Below, piece after piece: positions 13,701 through 22,064 of a DNA stretch of 64,000 nt. Location of the stretch: contig NC_029518.1 of assembly GCF_001577835.2 (NCBI RefSeq), positions 72,602,319 to 72,666,318 of the forward strand, read 5' to 3'. Numbering within the stretch: the stretch's first letter is position 1; each line of letters begins with the position of its first letter. This DNA is from Coturnix japonica (Eukaryota; Chordata; Aves; Galliformes; Phasianidae). Under the pieces are notes generated by a model. It ran no database searches, was not told the origin of the DNA, and saw only the letters and a program-made list of their open reading frames with translations. The translations under genes and the position numbers were made by a program.

Positions 13701-16700
13701 AAGTTAATGGATTATATAATGTAACTTTAGTCACCATCGCTTCTTGAGGCTCTTTATTTTCCTTCTGTTTGAACAGGATGTAAAAGATACTCCTCACTAT
13801 CGAGTTCTTATTAACAACGCAACTAGATTTGGCAAATCTACCACTTATGTTTCTGAGGAAGAGATAACAATCACTGTGGGATTACAGGTAGCATTTATTT
13901 CTATTTAGTTGCAACTTGTTTGCTACCCTCTTGTTTGTTACCCCCTTGTTTTAGAATTTCACTGACCCATCAATGTTGGACAAGTCGTTTAATTCCTTTC
14001 TACTGAATCTCACCAAAGTACATCGGTTTCTCAATTCAACCCTGAAAAATCTGCATTTCAAAAAGTGCCTGCTTAGTAGCTGCCTAGACTGAATAACGTC
14101 TCCCTTCTTTAATTGCAAGACTCTGCTAGCCTACAATTCCATTTTGTATACTACAGTCTTGGTATTCTAGCTTATAAAAGATGCACCTGATCCTTAAACT
14201 AGTCAGAGACTAGTAAAAAAAACTGTGTTAGCCAGTAATACAAAAAATTCACATACCTGAACCCAGGAATAGGAGCTATGCTGCTGCAGATAACTGTCAT
14301 CAGTGTTTCAAATTGGGTTCTGACCACTCTGAGTCTTACAGGTTGCCCTCACAACCTAATGGGCAGAATTATTTCCTAAAAAGTAGAAAATAACAAGAAA
14401 ATGTTTAAACTTGCCCTAACCATTTTCTAGCTGACAGTTTTAACCCACTGGCTTTCTGGATCATAAGAAAACACTTACCTTGGATTGCCATTTCTGGACT
14501 TGCATCTTTGAATTAGACACTGTGGTACATCAACTGGATGGGTCCTGGGCAGCCTGATTTATTGGGAGGCAACCCTGACTGTGGTGGGGAGGGCTGGAAC
14601 TAAGTGATCTTTAAGGTCCCTTCCAATCTAAGTCAGTCTATGATTTTGTGAAAGATCATCAACTTGATGTGTCTTCACCTCTTCCCTGAATGCTATCGTG
14701 TTCCTGCTGCCAGACTATTTGGATTAGATAACTGATCCAGCCAAAAAAATAACAAGAAGCTGTACCGGTAACAACTGAATGGAAACCACTTCAATTAGAA
14801 ACAGTGTTGTGTTAGAAAATCAAACCCAGTTAGATCTAGCAAGCGATACCTCAGGAAATTTGTTAGTTTGTAGAGCCCTTGATGGTCTGTGAAAGCCACC
14901 ATTCTGATGGCATGATCTGTATTAAAGTGTGTGGAAAATCCCACTGGAAGCGTATCTGTGTACATTATGAATTTAGGCTAATCAGAGTTTTCAAAAAGCT
15001 AACGGGTAACTTAAATCATCCAAGTATCCCTTCGTATTTCCTGCTAATTCTGCTGCTAATTCAACTTGAATTATTTTCTCAGGTGTGAAAGACAGAACTG
15101 TTTTTAGTTTATTGTCTCAAAGTTTGCTTTCGTGAGGCCTTTCTGATGATAAGACTCTGACAGGCAACTGCTGACTATTCCAGGGAGGTGAATGGTGGGT
15201 GTTATCGTGCCATCCCTGCCTTAGGCACTGCAAAGATAAGCAGGAACAAGGACCAAGCAGTCTTTCTCAGAGGTGCTGCTGGGAGGAGCAGACCCCTGCC
15301 AGAAGGTGGTAATCTTGTGTTCTGGCAACAGAGACCTCCAACCCTTGCTGCTTATCTGTGGGACAGGAATGTCAGAAAATTTAGTTTTAAAATCATTTTT
15401 ACAAAGAAGTGTTTGTTAAGAAGAAGAAAAACCCCCACCGAAATGGGGGATAAAGGCCCTCGCTAAACTGGGGGACTTTGGAGACAAAAACTCCCAGAAG
15501 ACACCTTTGACGGGAGAATTCCATGAGGGGGAAACTTCGTCGGAAGAACCCCGGGACGGCTTGCTGCCGGAGCTCCCTGGCTGTCTTCCATTCCCCGCGG
15601 TGATCAGACGAGTTCCTGAGATCGTCGGACCTACTGTGTACCTCGCTGGACCCACGTGGTGCGTGACTATCTTATTCGCTCTCTGCAAAGACCTCCTTGC
15701 TTAACATTTCCTACTTTTTTCTATCGCCTACCTTCCCTTCCCCATCTTCCTACAAAATAGCTAGGACTCTAATTAAAACTGTGTTGCCATGACAACAGTT
15801 GAACGTATGCTTTTAATCTCACGCGGGGTATACACACTATCAAAGAACCTTGCCTCCCTACCAATTGATGAGCGAGGACCATTTTTTAATGTGCTTAGTC
15901 GGCAGGATGCCCGCCCGTGGAGTGTTGTTCCTTCCAACAAACCCAAATTTTTTCTGTATGTACTCCTGGAGTTGCAAGGGAGCCGACAATTTTGTTAACT
16001 TAAATGTGAGCACCTCTCCAGAGAGAAGGACCGTCCATCATTTCCTGAAACTTTACTTGCTTATTGTCTTACCTCTCGGGGACGTATGAATTAATCTTTG
16101 ACTATTGCTTTTGTTTTATACGTGTGTGCCTCTTCGCGCGAGACTATTTCGCTTTTTGTGGTTTAAGTTATCTAAGTAACGTTATTTTTGAATTTGAAAT
16201 ATTTTGTGTGTGCACCTGTTGGAACTGAGGAAGTTAATTTTTTGGACGTTTGTGCTCTCCAAGAAGTTTATTCCTTTCTGAGAAACTAGAATGGTTGAAC
16301 TTGTGTGGCTTTAAGGCTTGGAATTTTCCTTGGCCTGACAGGGTACCAGGAGCGATTTAGGTGTTTACACTTTCTTTTGTGAAGTGTTGATTGGGCTTCT
16401 TGATCTTTTGTGAAAGGGAGGAATGAATATGTGTAGCATTTGCATTTGTTGAGGTGCGTGTCCTTCCCTTGGGAGGGAAGGAGTTAAGTGTCCTTCTCTT
16501 CCCTCCTAGTGTGTGTCTTTTAGCGGTATTGGAAATGAGTGAAATCTATTGCCACTATTGAAAAGTGAAAAATGTGCTATTTGGACTTTTAGAAAAGCAA
16601 TGGTGCTCGGCCCTCTTTTATCGGGGGTGGATTGGGCACGACAAAACTGTCGTATAACTTTGACAGAGTTTTCGACCGCACTTCACGTTTTACAATATGA

Positions 16701-19700
16701 GGACTCATAACTCGAGCCGGAGGAAAGGAAAATCGTTTATCTTGTGCGTGTACTCGTGCCTGCTTTAAAAGCTGCCGTGGAGATTCCGTTCGAAATTGAA
16801 AAGCATTCGGCAGACCAAACCCATACAACAAAGTAAACAACCAAAAAACAAAGCATTTACAGGAATCAGTTAAAAGTAATGCAAGAATACTGTAAAAACT
16901 CTGCAGAAATCAAATAGTGAACTTGAAAGAACAATTACAAACGAGAAACAACATATACAAGTTTTGTCTGCAAAGGCTTTTAGGAAAACTATTAACATAT
17001 AAGGACATGATAGCAATAATTAATCTTATGCTGTCCGATATTTGCCTCAAGAGAAAACTATTTCCTCAGAAAGAACTACAAGGGAATAAAGGAAGGGCCT
17101 GGCAAAGATTGTAGGGACTCCGCCAACCATTGCTTCCTTGATAAAAACAATATACATTTGATAACAGTGAGGATCGCACCTTCAAATAGAAATGTTAGAA
17201 AGAATTCCCTTCTTCTGCCACTGATTTGGCAAACTGAAAAAAGGATTTACCGCTCTTCCAAAGGATCCAGAGACGGAATGTGGGAGGTTGTCTCACTGGT
17301 CGAGACCAAATACTGTTAACTTATACAAATAGCGGAATGCCTGAAGGTTATTTGGGCCTGGAGTATTATTTAACTAACTGGTAACAACCATGCTCCTTGG
17401 TCCTAACGCGAGGGCTGCCTATTGAGGTGGTCTTAAACCCTGTTAGAGAGGAGGGAGCCCCTCTTGCTATTAATGGGACAGCTGATCAATTAGTGGAAAG
17501 TGTTCAAAAAGCTGCTTGTCTGCAAATGATGTATGATAGAAAGCTGCAGACACATCATGGATCACCTATGATGATGCCTGTGGATCCTGAAAGGATGACT
17601 CCTTTAATCAGGGGGCTTCCAGAATCACTGAAACCTATAGGTATACAACTACAAGGAAAGGTACAGGCTGTGCCTCAGGGAGAAAGAACCCGGGCAGCAT
17701 TAGGAGTTGTAACCTCTAACCATCTGCAGTCGGGATATAAAGTATGGACATGGGGGGAGGTTGCCCAAGAGTTGATTAATTATGAAAGGAAATATGGGCC
17801 TGTGGCTTCTTCCAGTATATCTGAACCAGAGGAAGTAAGGCTCGCAGCAACCACCCTTGCTCCTAGGCCACCTAGTCCAAAACACAGTGGAACTGGAAGG
17901 GTCTCATTGCCAGTAAGAACAGGTAGGCGAAATATTGATCATAAACGTAATCATCTCTGGACACTGGGCTGGCAAAAGGGTGTTCCACGAGATTTGATGA
18001 ATGGATTACCCACAGTCAGGTTAGAGAAATTAGTTAACTTGTGGCCAGAACAAAAGCTCAAGGAAAGCTGATGCTTTCACCCCCTCCCCCAGATGAGTGG
18101 GAAGTGGGGGGGGGAAGGCAGTGAAGGGTGGATGTTTATTAGAAAGCTCACAACAAAAGGAGATCCTCGATTTAACACCTTCTGTCCCAAGGCCTCCCCA
18201 CTCCTGTCAATTGCCCCTGTGAGTCATGATCCAGTTGTTGATAAGCTAGGCAAACAATTATCTCCCTGGCCAGCCTGTGTCCACTGACTCAGCTAACATG
18301 AGGCCAGTTTCCCTAACCTTAATGAAATCCTATAACGAATATCCTTGGAAGGCTAAGGACACCCCGATAAAGAAATGTAAAATTAACTCTCACTGGTTTG
18401 TACCATCATTTTTAATTGTATTAACAAAGCCCCAAAAGGGCAAGTTGTTGTCTTGTTTTATTTTTCAGAAGATCCCCGTGGGACCTTTACTGAACACAGA
18501 ATGACTGATAGCTGACTTTAACCATTTGTGTTTTGTGACAGAAAAATTAAAGATGTGATCTTGCTAGAATACTGATATAACTCGTTGTTACATATTTTGG
18601 TTGCAATAGTATTATGTTTTTGTTTGTTGTTGTGGATTGTGATTGATATCAGTCCTTGGATCTGTTAAAACTTCACAATTTGGTTCATAGTTTCTTTTTC
18701 AGGTCATTCTGGATTTCTGGTACTTTCTGCACAGTGATAACCATTCCTTCTGATACCTTCTTTTACCCCTTTTTTGTCAAAGTGTTTATGATTTGCATGT
18801 AACTCCTCCATAGTGTTTCCAAATTCCTAACAAATTGGGAAATGAGCCAAGTGACCTATCTAATATCTGTTAGATGTGGTCAAAAATGAAATCTATTTTA
18901 AAACCCTTTGCACTGATGTTTTTCAGTGTCACATCAGTCCAGGAGTTCCATACAAAATATGGTTGTTGGAAAATGTCTAGGTTTTGATAAGAGATGTGTA
19001 TGTTTCTGGGATTATCCCTCTTATGGTTTATACTGTGGGGTATCCCACACACTGTCCTGTGAAAAGTTCGGTAAACTATAACAGTACTCTAACTTGCCAA
19101 ACTAGTATTTATATCTCTCAGTAATTGAACTGCTTTGGAAATGCTCAAGTGGACAGCAGCTGACACAAATACCCCTATCTCTGATAACTTGTCCCGTTTA
19201 CTTGTAATTATATTCGCAATAAACCATAATTGGTATCTCGTCACCTGTACTGATGTGATAGGATAATTATACCATCGTTCTATCAGTCCACACCACTTCA
19301 TCGATTAGAGATGTCATCTCGCCTAAGATATAGGCGCTTGTCCTTACAAGTCCAACGTGTGTGACCGGTTACTAAGGTGGTGTTGACAAACCTCCGAAAG
19401 AACTGATGTTGTTGATCTGTGGGTTTCTGAAAGTGAGAAGGATGGGTCAAATGCTTTACGAATAAGCGCCATATGTAGAGACGCTTCTTAATGATATGTA
19501 GAAGTATTAATATCTCGTGAGATGCTATGAGCCTCTCATTAGTGGGATCTGGAAGGCTTTGGACAGTCGACCTATATACCATCCCTGATAAACCCTCACA
19601 ACTAAGCAAAGACAGACGCGCCCATCTGTAATAGCACAACGAATGGAACAGCACATAATACGCCCAGCTCGCCACACAACCCTAGTACCGGCTCCTCGCA

Positions 19701-21505
19701 CGCTCCTCAGCAAGATGGAGTCCTTCGACCAACGTCGCGCACATCGCGCATGTGCACAACCAGCTGTAAAGAATGTTTGTTTTCTGGTAGTTACGGTGGC
19801 ATCTCATCTGCTCTGCATCAATAATTATCACCCTTATGATGATTTTTGTAACAAAAGTAGGAGGTACGGTCAACAAGAAAAAAGATTTACCAATTAATAA
19901 AGACACGGAAGCTATAGGGTTAAAGCAAGTAACAAAACAATAGGAATAAGTAACCTGTAGCTCAAATAGCTTTTCTGGAGTAGTTTTGTATTGTAGAGAG
20001 ATCTATGTAGTTGTTTGGTTATCTTTAGAGCAGGTGTATCACCTGGCTTCCTATAGCTGCACTGGCCATGCGGATGTGGAGCCATGTGAAAAATCTTGCA
20101 GACCCTGGGGAGAATAAAAACAGGAGAGAGACTGTGGTGGCTGAAAAAGGAAAAGTGCATATTGGAGCAGGAGATGCCCAGCTGACACTACCCATCAAAT
20201 CCACCACTTATTGTGATTCCTTCTCTCTCCTTTTCGTGGTTCTGACCAACTCACATCAGTTGTTTGATAGTAATAAAATATTAGCGTTTGAAATTCTTCC
20301 ATTTATAGAATTGTCTAAAATGAAAGCCTGGAATCGTGTGGTATATGTCAAGTCCAAAAAATTATGAATCCTTACATGTACACTCACATGTATCATAAGT
20401 TAGACTGCATTGTCAATCAAAACGGTATTTTGATGCAACCTGATGCATATTGATTAAAACACTATTAATCTCCCCCCACTCATCACCCCTATCCCTCTTT
20501 TCCTCTATGCTTACCTTTTTTTTCTTTCCTCAACCCGTGAATGGTCCATATTGCACATCAATTTCACGCAACACCTTTGAGCCACGGACGGTGGTGTGAA
20601 AAGACAGAAACTGTTTTTAGTTTATTGTCTCAAGTTTGCTTTCGTGAGGACCATTCTGAATGATAAGAACTCTGACACAGGACAACTGCTGACTATCCCC
20701 AGGAGGCGTGAATGGTGCAAGGTGTTATTCGATGCAATCCCTGCTAGGACTGCACAGATAAGCAGAAAGACAAGACAAGCAATCTTTTCCAGAAGGTGCT
20801 GCTGGGAAGGAAGCAGACACCCTGCAGAAGGTGTAAATCTTTGTGTCTGGCACAGAGACCTTCCAACCTTGCTTGCTTAATCTGTGCGGAGGAATGTCAG
20901 AAAATTAGTTTTTAAATCATTGTTAACAAAGAAGTGTTTTGTTAAGAAGAAGAAAAAACCCCCACCGAATGGGATAAAAGGTCCCTCGCTAAACTGGGAC
21001 TTTGGAGACAGAACTCCTCAAGGACACCATTATGACGGAGAATTCCCTGGCGGGGGAAACTTCTGTCGGAAGACCCCCGGACCGGCTTGCTCGGAGCTCC
21101 CATGGGCCGTCTCCATCCCCGCGGTGATCGAGACAGTTTCCTGAGATCGTCGGAACCTACTGTGTACTCGCTGGACCCCACGGTGGTGACTATCTCTTTC
21201 GCTCTCTGCCAAAGACTCCTTGCTTACATTTCCTACTTTTTTTTCTATCGCCTACCTTTCCCTTCCCCATCTCCCTAAAAAGTAGCTGGAACTCCGAATA
21301 AACTGGATATTGGACCAACATTTGAAACCGTTGCTTCTTAAATACTAACGCCGGTATCACATATTCAAAGAACCTTGCCTCCCTCCTACAAATTGGAGCG
21401 AGACATCAGGTTCACCACCCTGATGTTCAAGTCTATTTCAGTGGATATGATGGATCAAAGTATATTTTGCGACCATGGTTGAGAGACATCTATCCTCATG
21501 ACTGA
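7592..21505 (+). CDS. YccV/HspQ-domain protein with signal-like N-terminus, 5 exons, 188 aa
   Basis: Exons 7592-7716, 10694-10764, 11720-11883, 13777-13887 and 21410-21505 join without a phase conflict into 188 codons plus TGA. Residues 1-21 (MLHISTAAALHICALLAALPA) have a hydrophobic core like a signal peptide, so the protein may enter the secretory route; an organelle signal is the alternative. Residues about 78-181 form a YccV-like domain: FSVGQVIVHKRFGYLGVIVGWD at 80-101, W110, PHYRVLI at 126-132, EEEI at 147-150 and HPDVQVYFSGYDGSKY at 160-175. In FBXO21 and POLDIP2 the family has the same order (H-R/K-Y/F-GY...GW, P-H/F-Y-x-V-L, HP...YF). Bacterial HspQ/YccV binds hemimethylated DNA and Lon, but the role of this animal protein is unknown. 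There is no F-box, so it is not FBXO21 itself. In-frame TAA at 7550-7552 fixes the start. The last intron holds an LTR element abutting exon 5. Tail to tail with IRAK1BP1. Confidence 0.82.
7717..10693. other. intron 1 of the YccV-domain gene
   Basis: No second gene seen. AT-rich. Holds a 13-T run and a 14-A run separated by only six bases (9774-9806), a perfect hairpin-former, plus several other homopolymer runs. No CR1 recognised. Confidence 0.6.
10694..10764 (+). CDS. exon 2 of the YccV-domain gene
   Basis: Acceptor TTTGCATTTTAG|G and donor GCAG|GTATGG bound a 71-bp exon that finishes Arg42, codes 43-65 (starts NWYHGEKEIKSAYNEAE) and gives the first base of Ala66. Acidic and polar, linking the signal-like N-terminus to the domain. 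Another frame is also open over this short exon, but only this one agrees in phase with both neighbours. Confidence 0.78.
11496..11665 (-). repeat. CR1 LINE 3' end, antisense, 55 bp from exon 3
   Basis: Starts with CATAGAATCACAGAATTACTC and continues through GGTTGGAAAAGATCTCAAAG, 'CCAACCACGGCCTAACC' and 'CATCCAGGGATGGTGACTC', the reverse complement of a CR1 3' end. The left edge is the CR1 3' terminus; the right edge decays towards the exon 3 acceptor. Confidence 0.92.
11720..11883 (+). CDS. exon 3 of the YccV-domain gene (domain core, part 1)
   Basis: Begins after TATGAAATTAG at 11719 and ends CAG|GTCTGG. The exon is 164 bp and codes 66-120. It holds the family signature: FSVGQVIVHKRFGYLGVIVGWD (80-101) and W110. 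Just upstream (11496-11665) is an antisense CR1 copy whose decayed edge may supply part of the pyrimidine-rich acceptor region. The acceptor itself is poor in pyrimidines in its last ten bases. Confidence 0.88.
11884..13776. other. intron 3 of the YccV-domain gene
   Basis: About 1.9 kb with no repeat or gene that I can name. A short TA-rich stretch (TATATACATATATA) lies at about 13553-13566. Confidence 0.6.
13777..13887 (+). CDS. exon 4 of the YccV-domain gene (domain core, part 2)
   Basis: Acceptor TTCTGTTTGAACAG and donor TTACAG|GTAGCA bound 111 bp, phase 0 at both ends. It codes residues 121-157 with PHYRVLINNATRFG and the acidic SEEEITI segment, matching the strand-turn-strand part of YccV domains (P-H-Y-N-V-L in FBXO21). 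Confidence 0.88.
14530..14658 (+). repeat. CR1 LINE 3' fragment
   Basis: 'GGTCCTGGGCAGCCTGATTT', 'GGCTGGAACTAAGTGATC' and 'GGTCCCTTCCAATCTAAGTC' followed by TCTATGATT: CR1 3' end in sense orientation, about 130 bp, lying in intron 4 between exon 4 and the retroviral fossil. Confidence 0.9.
15084..15881 (+). repeat. 5' LTR of the intronic fossil
   Basis: Matches 20595-21405 from its first TGTGAAA to 'AAAGAACCTTGCCTCCCT' and the final GAGCGAG...CA. Contains a moderately CpG-rich middle (around 15440-15680) and a C/T-rich stretch near 15710-15760, as in the U3-R region of promoters of this kind. Preceded by TTATTTTCTCAGG, which looks like the host's original splice acceptor. Confidence 0.87.
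15882..20594 (+). mobile_element. internal region of the intronic retroviral fossil
   Basis: About 4.7 kb. The only long open frame is the gag-like one at 17397-18071. Remaining sequence is a mosaic of AT-rich DNA and a CpG-bearing stretch (about 19300-19770) without recognisable enzyme domains. It is too short for a full gag-pol-env set. I do not see a clear polypurine tract. Confidence 0.7.
17397..18071 (+). mobile_element. gag-like open frame inside the fossil (fossil part)
   Basis: About 224 codons with many Pro/Leu/Gln and a helix-rich middle (segments such as MTPLIRGLPESLKPIGIQLQ and TWGEVAQELINYERKYGPV), followed by a Pro-rich and basic tail. Size, place between the LTRs and composition suggest a matrix/capsid-derived gag piece. 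No zinc knuckle is seen. Assignment to gag is inference. Confidence 0.45.
20595..21405 (+). repeat. 3' LTR of the intronic fossil, abutting exon 5
   Basis: Second LTR copy. It carries an AATAAA at 21297-21302 in the same orientation as the host gene and, by chance, a TACTAAC heptamer at 21343-21349 and a C/T-rich run (CTTGCCTCCCTCCTAC, 21374-21389). These last two could serve as branch point and pyrimidine tract for the host exon that begins five bases after the LTR ends. Confidence 0.87.
21410..21505 (+). CDS. exon 5 (last coding) of the YccV-domain gene
   Basis: Codes residues 158-188, VHHPDVQVYFSGYDG through RPWLRDIYPHD and TGA at 21503-21505. HPDV...YF is the closing motif of the domain in FBXO21 (HPDVGRYF), so this exon belongs to the same protein. 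Its acceptor CAG|G is the right-hand copy of a TCAGG target-site duplication; everything immediately upstream is LTR sequence of the intronic retroviral fossil. Confidence 0.85.
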   Translation, partial: VHHPDVQVYFSGYDGSKYILRPWLRDIYPHD

Positions 21506-21632
21506 AGCATTCAAGTATCTGTACATACAACATACATCTGGACAACATTACTTCCTTTTTAAACTCGAGCAAATAGACACCAAGATAAAACTAAAGCATG
21601 TCTTTTTTTTTTTCTTTTCTTTTGTATGATGA

Positions 21633-21638
21633 AATAAA
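21633..21638 (+). promoter_or_regulatory. poly(A) signal AATAAA of the YccV-domain gene
   Basis: AATAAA 128 bp after the TGA, followed by a T/G-rich stretch (GGGGTGTTTTATGTTG). A 3' UTR of about 150 bp is predicted, ending before the 3' end of the convergent gene. Confidence 0.7.
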
Positions 21639-21739
21639 GCATTCCTAGGGGTGTTTTATGTTGAAAGATTCATTTCATCAGAAGTGAACAACTGGTAGAT
21701 TGCAGACCAGAGAAAAAGATGAAACATTTAAGCTTTATA

Positions 21740-21766
21740 TTTATTAAGAAAGCATAAAAATTTATT
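21740..21766 (-). promoter_or_regulatory. IRAK1BP1: two poly(A) signals for IRAK1BP1
   Basis: TTTATT on the plus strand at 21761-21766 and 21740-21745 reads AATAAA on the minus strand, 28 and 49 bp after the stop codon. A very short 3' UTR is predicted, ending before or near the 3' end of the convergent gene, whose own AATAAA is at 21633-21638. Longer UTRs are possible. Confidence 0.6.
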
Positions 21767-21793
21767 AAGAAAGTAAATACGATTTGAAAAATG

Positions 21794-22064
21794 TTAGAGC
21801 AACTTGTTTCTTCTGTTTTCTTTTCCCTTTATCTCAAACACAGCAAAGACTCTACAAGATGCATAAGCTGTAGCATTCTGGATTCTTTCCTGCAGCGTCA
21901 GTGAATCTGGGGAGTTAGATAGATGACTGTCTATGTGGCCTCCCCATTCTTTCGTTTCTTCTTCTTTTATTAATAAAGGTCTTCCCAATGACTGGCCAAA
22001 CAGCCGACACACTTCTTGAGCTTTCTGCCGTGTGTTTCCAACAGCAGCAACACACACTCTACGG
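21794..22064 (-). CDS. IRAK1BP1: IRAK1BP1 exon 4, last (residues 163-252)
   Basis: Acceptor CTTTTTCTACCTCTCAG, then C completing Arg163, then 89 codons and TAA (plus-strand TTA 21794-21796). Contains the best-conserved segment of the family, the KAQEV...[18 protein letters not shown] region, and the basic C-terminal tail. Confidence 0.96.

Larger units (their letters stand above)
15079..21410 (+). mobile_element. LTR retrovirus fossil inserted on the exon 5 splice acceptor
   Basis: Two LTR copies of about 800 bp in direct orientation (15084-15881 and 20595-21405), starting TGTGAAAAGACAG-like and ending in CA, flank about 4.7 kb of internal DNA. Both outer edges carry the same five bases, TCAGG (15079-15083 and 21406-21410), the target-site duplication. 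The element is in the same orientation as the host gene. One internal frame (17397-18071) is gag-like; no pol or env is recognised, so it looks non-autonomous or heavily decayed. The two LTRs align over their whole length but differ by many small gaps, so age is hard to judge: either old, or young with sequence noise in a repeat. A 5-bp duplication is usual for ERVL-type and some class II elements; I cannot name the family. Confidence 0.88.

Noticed and set aside
7592-21505. Calling the YccV-domain gene FBXO21 or POLDIP2
   Set aside because: Only the YccV-like part is shared. There is no F-box or ApaG-like domain, and the N-terminus is a short hydrophobic leader.
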